Shown: positions 27,648 through 37,044, counted from the stretch's first letter. The stretch is DNA of 64,000 nucleotides from Lachnospiraceae bacterium oral taxon 096 (GCA_018141845.1 CP073340.1:2133001-2197000), one strand, 5' to 3'. Numbers and translations: made by a program. Notes: generated by a model from the letters alone, not told the origin.

Positions 27648-28049
27648 CTATAAATTAATCTTAATCTCTGGTGCTTCTTCACCGTTGACAACAAAGTAAG
27701 CTGCCGAATCATCTGCATTGATATAGACATCCATACTCTTGATGCTTACATCTTTATGTATATCCTTGTATGCTTTCTTTGCTTGTTTTACCAAAGCGTC
27801 AATATCTACATCTTTACCACCAAATTGAACTGCAGCCTTTACTTTTGTAACTACTGCCTTCTTTGGTGCTGCTGCCTTCTTTGTCTCTGTCTTTGGTGTC
27901 TCTGTTGTCTTTGTTGGCTCAACTTTTTTTGTCTCTGCCTTTGGAGCCTCTGCTTTTGGAGCCTCTTTTACTGCTACTACTTTCTTCTCAACCACTGCTG
28001 CCTTTGCTGCTGCCTTTTTGTTTGCTCTCGCATTTGCCATAGTATTCAC
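27648..28049 (-). CDS. DUF6465-like small protein with Lys/Ala/Pro-rich N-terminus
   Basis: 133-residue protein of unknown function. Residues 1-80 are a low-complexity, lysine- and alanine-rich stretch with repeated KAEAPKAE and KTTETPKTETKK units, similar in composition to histone H1 tails. The C-terminal ~50 residues look folded (VQFGGKDVDIDALVKQAKKA and DVYINADDSAAYFVVNGEE) and resemble the DUF6465 family found in Lachnospiraceae; this match is from memory of the pattern. Start is either GTG at 28049 (GGAAGG seven bases upstream) or ATG at 28040. A perfect consensus promoter drives it, so it is probably abundant. Confidence 0.8.
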   Translation of the reverse strand: MNTMANARANKKAAAKAAVVEKKVVAVKEAPKAEAPKAETKKVEPTKTTETPKTETKKAAAPKKAVVTKVKAAVQFGGKDVDIDALVKQAKKAYKDIHKDVSIKSMDVYINADDSAAYFVVNGEEAPEIKINL

Positions 28050-28096
28050 CTAACATCCTTCCAAAAAATTAATCAACAGTTTATATTTCCTTAAAA

Positions 28097-28125
28097 ATTA
28101 TAAAGCAGACCATCCTTTTTGTCAA
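28097..28125 (-). promoter_or_regulatory. Perfect-consensus sigma-A promoter
   Basis: Minus-strand TTGACA (28125-28120) and TATAAT (28102-28097) with 17-base spacing, the exact consensus. It begins at the base after the pheT stop and serves the DUF6465-like gene. Confidence 0.9.
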
Positions 28126-30549
28126 CTAAGCACGCAAGCTAATTCCAAGCTCTTTTAACGCATTGACAATCGCATCCATTGCCGTTACAACTTCTTTCTC
28201 CTCCAAAGTTCTCTCCTTGCGACGGAATGTAATTGTATAGGCCATTGACTTAAATCCCTCCTGAATCTGGTCTCCCTCATAGATATCAAATAGAGCATAA
28301 GATTCTAGACTGTCACCACCAAATTTTTCAATTACCTCTTCAATCTGTCCAGCCAAAATTTCTTTTGGAACAACCATAGAAATATCTCTTGTCATTGCTG
28401 GATACTTTGCAATGCCGGTATACTTAATATCAAAAGAAGTAAATGGAATGAGTGCCGGCATATCCAATACAGCAATATATGTCTTTTCTCCAAGCTTATA
28501 ATTTTGTGCAACTTCTGGATGAACCTCACCCAGATAGCCCAAAGTCTTTCCACAATAAATGATATCTGCTCTTCTTCCTGGATGCAAAAATGGTCTATCG
28601 CAATGAGGTTCATAGGTGACTTTTTCCTTTAAACCAACTCGCTCAAAAAACTCTTCCACAACGCCCTTCATCACAAAGAAATCACCCGCTCCATAAAATC
28701 CAAGAGCAAATTGCATTCTTTCATCTGGAAGCTCTGTCAACGGCAAAGTCTTTGGTCTGTAAACATTGGCAAGCTCATAGAGTTTGACATCCTTATTTCT
28801 TCTGTTGTAATTTGTAGACAATGAATTGAGAAGACCATGTAATGGTGTCGTTCTCATCACCGAGAAATCTTCTCCAAGTGGATTCATAATTTCGATTGCC
28901 ATGCGATCCTTGCTGTCCTTTGCAAAGTTTAAACGATCAAAAACTTTTGGACTTTCAAATGAATAGTTCATTGCCTCAGAAAATCCCAAAAATTGTGCTG
29001 TTTCTCTCGCCTGTTCTTCGATGCGTAACTTATAGGTAATTCCTCCCATCGTTGCCTCTCCACTTGGTAATGTTGTCGGAATCTTATCATAGCCAAAGAA
29101 TCTTGCCACTTCCTCTGCCAGATCAGCCATTACATGGATGTCCTGACGAAATGTTGGTGCAACAATCTCATTGGTCTTTTCATCATACATCAACTCAATT
29201 TTTTCAAAGTAGCCAATCATCTCTTCCTTTGAAATATTCGTTCCGAGCAAACGATTGATTCGGTCTGGTTCAAATTTTACACGAGATGGTTCAACCTTAT
29301 TTGGATAGATGTCCACAACACCACCGACGACCTCACCTGCACCCAATTCCTCGATAAGTTCACAGGCACGATTGATCGCATCGATGGCATTATTGGGATC
29401 AAGTCCCTTTTCAAACTTTCCAGATGCATCTGTGCGAAGTCCGAGACGTTTGGATGAGAGTCGGATATTTGTGCCATCAAATGTTGCTGCCTCAAAAATC
29501 ATAGTCTGCACATCATCTGTAATCTTTGAATTCTCACCGCCCATAATTCCCGCAATGCCGATTGCCTTTTCCCCATCACGAATCATTAAAACCTGATCAT
29601 CTAACTTTCTCTCTTGACCATCCAATGTCTCAAAGAGTTCGCCATTTTCTGCACGCTTTACAACAATTTTCTTTCCTGCAATATTTTCATAGTCATAGGC
29701 ATGCATTGGCTGACCATATTCTTCCATCACATAGTTTGTAATGTCAACAATGTTGTTGATTGGGCGAATTCCACTTGCTGCCAGTCGCTTTTGCATCCAC
29801 TTTGGAGAAGGAGCAAGTTGAATATTCTTAACCATTCTTGCTGTATATCGCTTACAAAGTTCTGTGTCCTCTACATCCACAGTCAAAAAGTCATTGACAT
29901 TCTCGTGATTTCCTGTTGGCTTAATCTTTGGAAGAACAAATTCTTTTCCAAATGTCGCTGCGGCCTCTCTGGCAATTCCAATCACAGCATAACAATCCAC
30001 ACGATTGGAAGTAATCTCGTATTCAAAGACAGTATCTCGAAGACCAATGACTTCGATGGCATCATCTCCTGGCACACTATCTGTTGGCAAAATATAAATT
30101 CCACTTTCTGGTGCGTCAGGATAGTACTCTCGATCTGCACCGAGCTCTTCAATAGAGCACATCATTCCAAAAGATTCTACACCGCGAAGCTTTCCCTTTT
30201 TAATTCGGATGCCATCTTCTGGCAGCGGTCCACCATCATGTCCCCCTGCAACCTTTCCTCCATCAAGGACTACGGGAACCTTGTCTCCCACATGGACATT
30301 TGACGCCCCCGTTACAATTTGAATTGGTGCGTCCGCTCCAATATTTACCTGACAAATAATCAACTTATCTGCATCTGGGTGCTTTTCAATTGAACAAATT
30401 TCTCCCACTACAATTTTTTCTAAATTCTTGTCCAGCTCCCGATAGCCTTCAACCTTTGTTCCCGTAAGCGTCATTGCCTCCGTATAATCGTGTGCACTCA
30501 CCTCTAAACCTGGCACATACGCTTTAATCCAAGATAATGCTGTATCCAT
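28126..30549 (-). CDS. pheT: Phenylalanyl-tRNA synthetase beta subunit
   Basis: Large subunit of the (alpha-beta)2 PheRS. The 807-residue protein has the N-terminal EMAP-like tRNA-binding domain (VVGEICSIEKHPDADKLIICQ at about 46-66), the B3/B4 editing domain, B5, the catalytic-like core (GEDFSVMRTTPLHGLLNSLS) and the C-terminal ferredoxin-like anticodon-binding domain (KYPAMTRDISMVV). It follows pheS by 24 bases in the usual order. No T-box leader is present directly before the pair. Confidence 0.98.
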   Translation of the reverse strand: MDTALSWIKAYVPGLEVSAHDYTEAMTLTGTKVEGYRELDKNLEKIVVGEICSIEKHPDADKLIICQVNIGADAPIQIVTGASNVHVGDKVPVVLDGGKVAGGHDGGPLPEDGIRIKKGKLRGVESFGMMCSIEELGADREYYPDAPESGIYILPTDSVPGDDAIEVIGLRDTVFEYEITSNRVDCYAVIGIAREAAATFGKEFVLPKIKPTGNHENVNDFLTVDVEDTELCKRYTARMVKNIQLAPSPKWMQKRLAASGIRPINNIVDITNYVMEEYGQPMHAYDYENIAGKKIVVKRAENGELFETLDGQERKLDDQVLMIRDGEKAIGIAGIMGGENSKITDDVQTMIFEAATFDGTNIRLSSKRLGLRTDASGKFEKGLDPNNAIDAINRACELIEELGAGEVVGGVVDIYPNKVEPSRVKFEPDRINRLLGTNISKEEMIGYFEKIELMYDEKTNEIVAPTFRQDIHVMADLAEEVARFFGYDKIPTTLPSGEATMGGITYKLRIEEQARETAQFLGFSEAMNYSFESPKVFDRLNFAKDSKDRMAIEIMNPLGEDFSVMRTTPLHGLLNSLSTNYNRRNKDVKLYELANVYRPKTLPLTELPDERMQFALGFYGAGDFFVMKGVVEEFFERVGLKEKVTYEPHCDRPFLHPGRRADIIYCGKTLGYLGEVHPEVAQNYKLGEKTYIAVLDMPALIPFTSFDIKYTGIAKYPAMTRDISMVVPKEILAGQIEEVIEKFGGDSLESYALFDIYEGDQIQEGFKSMAYTITFRRKERTLEEKEVVTAMDAIVNALKELGISLRA

Positions 30550-30573
30550 TACTCTCTCCTTATCTGTCTTATT

Positions 30574-31596
30574 TTAGAACTGCTGTAAAAAACGAATATC
30601 ATTTTCATATAATAGGCGCATATCATCAATTTCATATTTCAAAAGTGCGATTCTTTCCAGGCCCACACCAAAGGCAAAACCTGTATATTCATTTTTATCC
30701 ACACCACACATATCCAGCACATTTGGATGCACCATTCCACAACCTAAGATTTCAATCCAGCCACTGCCCTTACAGAAACGACATCCCTTGCCTCCACATT
30801 TAAAACAAGTTACATCCATCTCCGCACTTGGCTCTGTAAATGGGAAGTGATGCGGTCTAAATTTCACTTTTGTCTCTGGTCCAAAAAGCATTTTGGCAAA
30901 TTCTGCCAAAGTTCCCTTTAAATCTGCAAATGTAATATTCTTATCAATAACCAATCCTTCGACCTGATGGAAACTTGGAGAATGTGTTGCATCAACTTCA
31001 TCAGAACGGAAAACTCGACCTGGAGAAATCATACGGATTGGCAATTTTCCCTTTTCCATCATTCTGGCTTGCACTGGAGAAGTTTGTGTTCTCAACACAA
31101 TTTCCTTGTTGATATAAAATGTATCTTGCTCGTCCTTTGCTGGGTGATTGGCTGGAATATTGAGCTTTGCAAAATTGTACTCATCATACTCAATCTCTGG
31201 TCCTTCCACAACTTCATAGCCCATGGAGGTGAAAATTCTCTCCACCTCATTGAGTGCAACTGTATTTGGATGACTATGTCCCAATACATTTTTCTTTGCA
31301 GGCAAAGTTACATCAATGGTTTCCATCTTCATTTGCTCTTCTCGTGCAATCTTTACCAGTTCATCCTTTGTCTGTGCCAGCTTTTCCTCTAGCATCTGTC
31401 TCACTTCATTGACCATCTGTCCAACCTTTGGCTTGTCCTCAGGCAGAACATCCTTCATTCCCTTTAGTACAGCCGTAAGCTCGCCCTTTTTTCCAAGATA
31501 GGCAACCTTTAAATCATTGAGCATATCTAGATTATTTACTTTGGCAATCTTTTGAAGTGCCTCTTCTTTAATTTTATCTAATTGTTCCTTAATCAT
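30574..31596 (-). CDS. pheS: Phenylalanyl-tRNA synthetase alpha subunit
   Basis: Catalytic subunit of PheRS, class II synthetase. The 340-residue protein starts with a coiled-coil arm (KEEALQKIAKVNNLDMLNDL), then the catalytic domain with motif 2-like MISPGRVFRSDEVDATHSPS, FHQVEGLVIDKN, and motif 3 GFAFGVGLERIALLKY. A CFKCGGKGCRFCKGSGW segment near residue 260 is the usual cysteine-containing insertion. It follows the ThiT-like gene by 34 bases, so transcription most likely comes from the ABC-exporter promoter upstream. Confidence 0.98.
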   Translation of the reverse strand: MIKEQLDKIKEEALQKIAKVNNLDMLNDLKVAYLGKKGELTAVLKGMKDVLPEDKPKVGQMVNEVRQMLEEKLAQTKDELVKIAREEQMKMETIDVTLPAKKNVLGHSHPNTVALNEVERIFTSMGYEVVEGPEIEYDEYNFAKLNIPANHPAKDEQDTFYINKEIVLRTQTSPVQARMMEKGKLPIRMISPGRVFRSDEVDATHSPSFHQVEGLVIDKNITFADLKGTLAEFAKMLFGPETKVKFRPHHFPFTEPSAEMDVTCFKCGGKGCRFCKGSGWIEILGCGMVHPNVLDMCGVDKNEYTGFAFGVGLERIALLKYEIDDMRLLYENDIRFLQQF

Positions 31597-31630
31597 TCCA
31601 TTCTCCCTCTCTATACATCATCTGTCACAA

Positions 31631-32176
31631 CTACTGTGTGCCACCAATGAGCTCTCTTTTCACATAGTTCATCGCACTTTTTACTGCTGGCACCTGAATA
31701 ATCAAAAGTGTCAAAATACCCTCAGCTAACAAATAACTATAATTATAAATCACAGGATAAAACATCTTCAAGCTCTGTGGGAAATTTTCTGGCATATAGG
31801 AAAACCAATACAAATATCCCCCCAGAGAATGAAAAAAACCTCTCACTATCACAGCCAATAAAAATCCCTTTTCAAAACCATGCTTCTGATTTCTAAATGC
31901 CCCTGAAAGTCCCAACGCAGCAAAGGCAAAGAAATAGTCACAGCAAACTTGAAAAATGGAAAGCACATAGGGTTCCTGTAAAAATTGTAAAACGCCATAA
32001 GCGAAACCACCTAAAATTCCTGCCTTTAAACCATACCAATAGCCAATTAAACAGACAAAAAACATACTAAACAGTGTAACAGCTCCTCCAAAAGGCATAG
32101 CAAAAATTTTAATATACGAAGCAATAAAACCGAGTGCCAATGCCATTGCACATACAATCAACTCTTTAATCTTCAT
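31631..32176 (-). CDS. thiT: ThiT-like thiamine transporter S-component (ECF type)
   Basis: Small membrane protein of 181 residues with about six hydrophobic segments. The pattern MPFGGAVTLFSMFFVCLIGY, YGLKAGILGGFAYGVLQF and DYFFAFAALGLSGAF matches the substrate-binding S-component ThiT, which works with a shared energising module (EcfA-A'-T) encoded elsewhere. Function in thiamine uptake is inferred from these motifs. No TPP riboswitch can fit: only 14 bases separate it from the upstream ABC gene. GAGGAG lies before its ATG. Confidence 0.85.
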   Translation of the reverse strand: MKIKELIVCAMALALGFIASYIKIFAMPFGGAVTLFSMFFVCLIGYWYGLKAGILGGFAYGVLQFLQEPYVLSIFQVCCDYFFAFAALGLSGAFRNQKHGFEKGFLLAVIVRGFFHSLGGYLYWFSYMPENFPQSLKMFYPVIYNYSYLLAEGILTLLIIQVPAVKSAMNYVKRELIGGTQ

Positions 32177-32190
32177 TTTTTCTCCTCTTG

Positions 32191-33933
32191 CTAAGCAAAC
32201 TGACTATTATACAAATTTGCATAAAATCCCTTTTTCTCCAGCAACTCCTCATGTTTTCCACTCTCAATAATATGTCCGTCCTTCATAACCATAATGACAT
32301 CCGCACTTCGAATGGTTGAGAGTCTGTGGGCAACAATAAAGCTTGTCCTTCCCTGCATCATCTTATCAAAGGCATCTTGAATCTTTAATTCGGTTCTCGT
32401 ATCAATCGAAGATGTTGCCTCATCCAAGATTAAAATTGGAGGTAAGCAAAGCATCACTCTGGCAATACACAAAAGCTGACGCTGACCTGCAGAAAAGTTT
32501 TCTCCGCCTTCTGTAATAACAGTATCATAGCCATTTGGTAATCGACGAATAAATCCATCCGCATAGGCTTCCTTCGCCGCAGCCACAATTTCTTCCATAC
32601 TGGCATCTGGCTTTCCCATAGCAATATTTTCTCTAATGGTTCCAGACTTTAACCAAGTATCCTGCAAAACCATACCAAAGGACTTCACCAAAGAATCCCT
32701 TGTCACCTTCTTTGTACTAATCCCCTCAACACTAATCTTTCCACCTGTAATTTCATAAAAACGCATCAAAAGATTAATGACTGTAGTCTTTCCGCAACCT
32801 GTCGGCCCAACAAAGGCAACTCTTTGCCCTTTCTTGACATCAATATTGAGATTATCAATAAACTTCTTATCTGGAACATAAGAAAATTCGACATCTTCTA
32901 ATTTTACATTGCCCTCAACATTTTTTAATTTCACTGCATTTTCTGGATCAGCTACAATCTCACTCTCATCAATCAATGCAAATACTCTAGCTGCACAGGC
33001 AATAGAATTTTGTAACTCTGTCACCACGCCCGAAATATCATTGAATGGCTTCGTGTACTGCTGTGCATAGCTCAATACACTTGCTAATTGTCCAACCGAA
33101 ATATAGCCAGAGATAGCTAAAAGTGCACCTGTAATCCCCACGCCTGCATAGACAAGTGCATTGACAAATCTTGTTGCAGGGTTAGATATCGAGGAGAAAA
33201 AGGTTGCCTTGACATAGGCATCTCTTAGATTTTCATCTGCTTGTTCAAAACTATCCAGTGCCATTTCTTCTACACCAAAAGCTTTGATCGTCGAAATTCC
33301 TCCCACCATCTCATCGACAATTCCCGTCATCTCTCCACGTCTTGTGGATTGATTTTTAAAATGGACATAGCTCTTCTTTGCAATAAATGCAGCCACAAAC
33401 ATAGACAGTGGAGTGACCAAAATAACAACCAATGTAATTCGAATACTGACGCTGAACATAAAGACTAAAGTCAAAAGAATTGTCAACACTCCCGTGAGTA
33501 ATTGGGAAAATCCAAGAAGTAAACCATCTGAGAATTGATCCACATCATTAATAATTCGACTGATGATATCTCCATGACTGTTTCCATCAATGTAGGAGAT
33601 GGGAAGTCTTTGCAATTTATCAAAGGCTTGCATTCGAATATCTCGAATCATTCGATACACCACCGAATTATTGATTGCTGACATCAACCACTGTGCAACA
33701 GAAGTAACCATCATTGCCAAAATCATCTGAAGAATAATTTTTGCAAGTTTTTCAAAGTTTACATGATCCTTTCCCAATATGGTGTCCACTGCTTTTCCTG
33801 TAAGTATAGGAAGAAGTAAGGTTGTAATCACCACAACGATGGCAAGAAGAATACCCAAACACATACGCAGACGATAGGGCTTAATTAATATCAATATTCT
33901 TCGCATTGTACTCTTTGAATTATTTTTCTGCAT
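32191..33933 (-). CDS. ABC exporter half-subunit (canonical ATP site)
   Basis: 580-residue type I ABC exporter: six membrane segments in residues 1-310, then a nucleotide-binding domain with Walker A GPTGCGKTT, signature FSAGQRQLLCIARVM, Walker B ILILDEATSSIDT with the catalytic Glu, and switch His in SFIVAHRLSTIRSAD. It overlaps the preceding half-subunit gene by 14 bases, so the two form a heterodimer. Such pairs export drugs, lipids or peptides; the substrate is unknown. Confidence 0.93.
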   Translation of the reverse strand: MQKNNSKSTMRRILILIKPYRLRMCLGILLAIVVVITTLLLPILTGKAVDTILGKDHVNFEKLAKIILQMILAMMVTSVAQWLMSAINNSVVYRMIRDIRMQAFDKLQRLPISYIDGNSHGDIISRIINDVDQFSDGLLLGFSQLLTGVLTILLTLVFMFSVSIRITLVVILVTPLSMFVAAFIAKKSYVHFKNQSTRRGEMTGIVDEMVGGISTIKAFGVEEMALDSFEQADENLRDAYVKATFFSSISNPATRFVNALVYAGVGITGALLAISGYISVGQLASVLSYAQQYTKPFNDISGVVTELQNSIACAARVFALIDESEIVADPENAVKLKNVEGNVKLEDVEFSYVPDKKFIDNLNIDVKKGQRVAFVGPTGCGKTTVINLLMRFYEITGGKISVEGISTKKVTRDSLVKSFGMVLQDTWLKSGTIRENIAMGKPDASMEEIVAAAKEAYADGFIRRLPNGYDTVITEGGENFSAGQRQLLCIARVMLCLPPILILDEATSSIDTRTELKIQDAFDKMMQGRTSFIVAHRLSTIRSADVIMVMKDGHIIESGKHEELLEKKGFYANLYNSQFA

Positions 33934-35674
33934 TGTTCTCTACCTCCTCCCTTGAAAGCTGCGACATACAAATTTCTTGATAGACCTGACAATGTTTTAC
34001 TAAATCTTCATGTTTTCCCATTCCAACAATTCTTCCATCATCAAGTACCAAAATCTGGTCTGCGTGGCGAATGGAAGAAATCCTCTGTGAAACCATAAAT
34101 ACGGTGGTCCCCACAAGTTCATTTTTAATAGCATTTCGAAGTTTGGCATCGGTCGCATAGTCAAGGGCGGAGGAAGAATCATCTAAAATCAATACCTTTG
34201 GTTTTTTTACCAATGTCCTTGTAATCGAAAGACGCTGCTTTTGACCACCAGAAAAGTTTGCACCAAGTTGTCTTACTGGTTCGTCCAATCTTCCCTCTTT
34301 TTTGTTGATAACTTCAGCTGCCTGTGCAATACTCGCTGCTCTGTTCATCTGCTCATCTGTTGCTTGTTCATCTCCCCAAAGTAAATTTGACCGTATACTT
34401 CCCTTAAACAGTCGACTCTTTTGCTCAACAATACCAATCAGCCTTCGAAGTGACGAAAGAGAATACTCCTTGACATTTTTTCCAGCAATCTCTACCTCTC
34501 CCTGACGAACATCATAAAATCTTGGAATCAGATTGACCAAAGTTGATTTTCCAGAACCAGTTCCTCCAATAACGCCAATCATCTGCCCCTTATTTACACT
34601 AAAATTAATTTCTTCCAGTGCATCTGCTCCAGCATTTGGATAGGAGAAGTTGACATCCTTAAAACAAATCACTGCCTCCTCTTTTGCACTATCCCAACTC
34701 TGTAAGGCATCTTCTTTCCCATCGACCAATGAATTTTGAATGGCAAATACTTCATTGACACGCCTTGCACATGCTGAGGCCTTTGACATATTAATAATGA
34801 GATTAGCAACTTTAACGAGTTCCACCAAAATCTGAGACATATAATTGACCAGAGCAACAACCTCTCCCTGTGTCAATGTACCCACATTGACCTTGACAGA
34901 GCCCGTCTTTAAGATCGCAACAATGCCCAAATTAATGACAACATAGGTCAATGGATTCATCAATGCAGAAAGATTGCCCACATGAATTTGCATATCTGAC
35001 AAGTTCTGTGTTCGATCTTTGTAGGTCGAAATCTCATCGCTTTGCCTAGAAAAAGCACGGATTACACGCACTCCTGTAAGGTTTTCTGATGTCTGACCAA
35101 GGACATCATCCAGTCGCTTTTGCACCTGCTTATACATTTTGACAGTCTGCCCCATAATACTTGCCACAATCACTGCCAAAAGTGCGATGACCACTACAAA
35201 AATCAGAGATTCTCTCACATCAATACTAAAGGACATCACCAATGCACCAAAGACAATAAACGGAGAACGTAATACCAATCGAAAGAACAAATTTACTCCC
35301 GCCTGAATTTGATTAGTATCATTGGTCATACGGGTTGTGAATGTATCCCTGCCCAGTAAATCTGTTTCAGCATGAGAAAATCCAAGGATATGTCGAAACA
35401 AATCATCTCTGAGTGCTGTTCCAAAACCCGCTGCGGCCTTTGCACTAAAATATTGTGCCGTAATAGCACTGCAAAGCCCCACGATGGCCAATCCCACTAG
35501 TACCGCCCCCATCCTTACAATATAGGCTGTGTTTTCCTGGGCAATACCATGGTCAATTATTCCAGCCATCACTAGGGGAACCAATAGCTCAAAACTTGCT
35601 TCCAACAATTTAAAGAGCGGAGCAAGTATGGACTCCTTGGTGTATCCACGAAGATACTTTACAAGTTTTAGCAT
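33920..35674 (-). CDS. ABC exporter half-subunit (degenerate ATP site)
   Basis: 584-residue type I ABC exporter with a membrane domain (about residues 15-300) and a nucleotide-binding domain with Walker A GGTGSGKST and signature FSGGQKQRLSITRTL. After Walker B it reads ILDDSSSALD, with Asp in place of the catalytic Glu, and the switch position is Gln (FMVSQRISSIRHAD) instead of His. This is the pattern of asymmetric heterodimeric exporters with one inactive site (TM287/288, BmrCD). It is the first gene of the operon, behind its own promoter. Confidence 0.93.
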   Translation of the reverse strand: MLKLVKYLRGYTKESILAPLFKLLEASFELLVPLVMAGIIDHGIAQENTAYIVRMGAVLVGLAIVGLCSAITAQYFSAKAAAGFGTALRDDLFRHILGFSHAETDLLGRDTFTTRMTNDTNQIQAGVNLFFRLVLRSPFIVFGALVMSFSIDVRESLIFVVVIALLAVIVASIMGQTVKMYKQVQKRLDDVLGQTSENLTGVRVIRAFSRQSDEISTYKDRTQNLSDMQIHVGNLSALMNPLTYVVINLGIVAILKTGSVKVNVGTLTQGEVVALVNYMSQILVELVKVANLIINMSKASACARRVNEVFAIQNSLVDGKEDALQSWDSAKEEAVICFKDVNFSYPNAGADALEEINFSVNKGQMIGVIGGTGSGKSTLVNLIPRFYDVRQGEVEIAGKNVKEYSLSSLRRLIGIVEQKSRLFKGSIRSNLLWGDEQATDEQMNRAASIAQAAEVINKKEGRLDEPVRQLGANFSGGQKQRLSITRTLVKKPKVLILDDSSSALDYATDAKLRNAIKNELVGTTVFMVSQRISSIRHADQILVLDDGRIVGMGKHEDLVKHCQVYQEICMSQLSREEVENNAEK

Positions 35675-35717
35675 TTTTCTTCCTTCTTTCTCTATTCATT
35701 TATCTAATAACTTTTAC

Positions 35718-35746
35718 ATCGTACTCCATTACTTCAGTACTGTCAA
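35718..35746 (-). promoter_or_regulatory. Sigma-A promoter for the ABC exporter - thiT - pheST operon
   Basis: Minus-strand TTGACA (35746-35741) and TACGAT (35723-35718) with 17-base spacing. It lies in the last codons and just after the stop of the upstream 79-residue ORF; the first ABC gene starts about 45 bases on. Confidence 0.65.
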
Positions 35747-35968
35747 ATTTTCTTCTCGAACAAGGTAAATTTTTTTTGCTAATCTCGCCAGTTCTTGTCC
35801 ATATCTAGCATTCTCTTCGATCCTCTTTTTTTCCTCCATATCAATGGGGTCAAGGCAGCGCCCCAATTCAAACACTACCCTGACCTCACTATAGCTTCTT
35901 TCTATTGCTTTGACCGTCCTTGCACTCTTTTTATCTGCAATCACTAAGATAAAACTAGAAGAATGCAT
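35729..35968 (-). CDS. Small protein of unknown function coupled to cbiG
   Basis: 79 residues, not recognised. It starts hydrophobic (SSFILVIADKKS, like the first beta strand and loop of a Rossmann-type fold) and then is charged and probably helical (MEEKKRIEENARYGQELARL). The ATG overlaps the cbiG stop by 14 bases, so translation is likely coupled. It could be a cut-down remnant of a larger cobalamin-pathway protein or a true small partner of CbiG; nothing in the sequence decides this. Its end overlaps the promoter of the ABC operon. Confidence 0.6.
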   Translation of the reverse strand: MHSSSFILVIADKKSARTVKAIERSYSEVRVVFELGRCLDPIDMEEKKRIEENARYGQELARLAKKIYLVREENLTVLK

Positions 35969-36971
35969 AGGTCAAGTCCTTGTTGTAGGTGCTCGCAAAG
36001 GTAATCCCATCAAAGCATTCCTTTTCGGACATTCTCTCTGAATACACTAAACTACTTGCACGCTCGCACACATTGCCAACTCCTGTAATCTCTTCTACAA
36101 ACTCGGAGTCATTAAAATCCCCCTTTGCCTTTTCCAAATCCTTTGCGGTGTAAATTTTTAATCTTGCCTTGTACTTCTTTGCCAAGGCCAAGATAGCTGG
36201 TTCATTGGCCTTTAAGTCAATGGTAGCAAAGCTGGCAATTGCTGCACCATCAATTTGATTTTTTGTCAACCACGCAGAAAAAGCCTCATCCATCTTTTCA
36301 ATTTCTGTATCTTTCTTACAGCCCACGCCAACACAAATATTCTTTGGAATTAAGCGAAGAATTGATTTTTCAGGTGTACTCTTTTTAAATGTGCGATTCG
36401 TCACATAGATAGAAATTGGACTCTGACTATTTCTCAAATAGGTTGGTACCTTTCCAATAATCTTATAGCCAGAAACCATCTCCACACTCTCGCCATCCAA
36501 TAGTCGTGAACTCACCTCCCTGGCCAATTTTCTGTCACTCAACTTTAACTTATTTTTCTTTGCCCATTCATCCACAGCCCAAACACCCTCGACATCTGTT
36601 GCTGTCGTAATCACTGCATTTGCCCCCAAATGCTCAGCAAGAATCCTCGAAAGCTCATTGGCACCGCCCATATGTCCTGAAAGAAGGGAAATGACATAAT
36701 TTCCAAGCTCATCCATACACAAAACTGCTGGATCTTCAAACTTATCCTTCAAAAATGGAGCAATCGCTCGCACTGCAATACCTGTGGCCCCAATAAACAC
36801 CAAAGCATCATTGGAATAGAAATATTCTCCTGCAAATTCTTTTAATGGCACACGGTGATTTTTCATTCGATCCACCATCTCCACATGATGCCCCATTGTA
36901 TTTAGTAATTCATTCACTCGCTGCCCTAGGCGCATCCCCTGCTCTGTAAAACTAATAATTGTAATCTTCAT
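35955..36971 (-). CDS. cbiG: Cobalt-precorrin-5A hydrolase
   Basis: Opens the delta-lactone of cobalt-precorrin-5A and releases acetaldehyde in anaerobic cobalamin synthesis. The 338-residue protein shows the three CbiG parts: N-terminal (ATGIAVRAIAPFLKDKFEDP, then VISLLSGHMGGANELSR), a middle domain, and the C-terminal domain with CVGVGCKKDTE and a final GVGNVCERASSL. No other cobalamin gene is near; usually cbiG is inside a large cbi cluster or fused to cbiH. GGAGGAAAGGAGAAGG precedes the ATG, right after the terminator of the S1 gene. Confidence 0.93.
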   Translation of the reverse strand: MKITIISFTEQGMRLGQRVNELLNTMGHHVEMVDRMKNHRVPLKEFAGEYFYSNDALVFIGATGIAVRAIAPFLKDKFEDPAVLCMDELGNYVISLLSGHMGGANELSRILAEHLGANAVITTATDVEGVWAVDEWAKKNKLKLSDRKLAREVSSRLLDGESVEMVSGYKIIGKVPTYLRNSQSPISIYVTNRTFKKSTPEKSILRLIPKNICVGVGCKKDTEIEKMDEAFSAWLTKNQIDGAAIASFATIDLKANEPAILALAKKYKARLKIYTAKDLEKAKGDFNDSEFVEEITGVGNVCERASSLVYSERMSEKECFDGITFASTYNKDLTYAFF

Positions 36972-36991
36972 TGCCTTCTCCTTTCCTCCAT

Positions 36992-37027
36992 AAAAAAAGC
37001 TGTCACACTAATTACAGTGCAACAGCC
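36992..37027 (-). terminator. Intrinsic terminator after the S1 gene
   Basis: On the minus strand a 12-bp stem with G-U pairs (37016-37027 with 36998-37009), 6-base loop, and a run of seven U's. It ends the long nusB-to-rpsA gene chain. Confidence 0.85.
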
Positions 37028-37044
37028 ATCTTTATTTCTTCAAA

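Noticed and set aside
29614..30303. Plus-strand open frame of 229 codons opposite pheT
   Set aside because: Fully antisense to the conserved PheT tRNA-binding and editing domains.
32177..32190. TPP riboswitch before the ThiT-like gene
   Set aside because: The gap is only 14 bases; regulation by TPP at this position is not possible.
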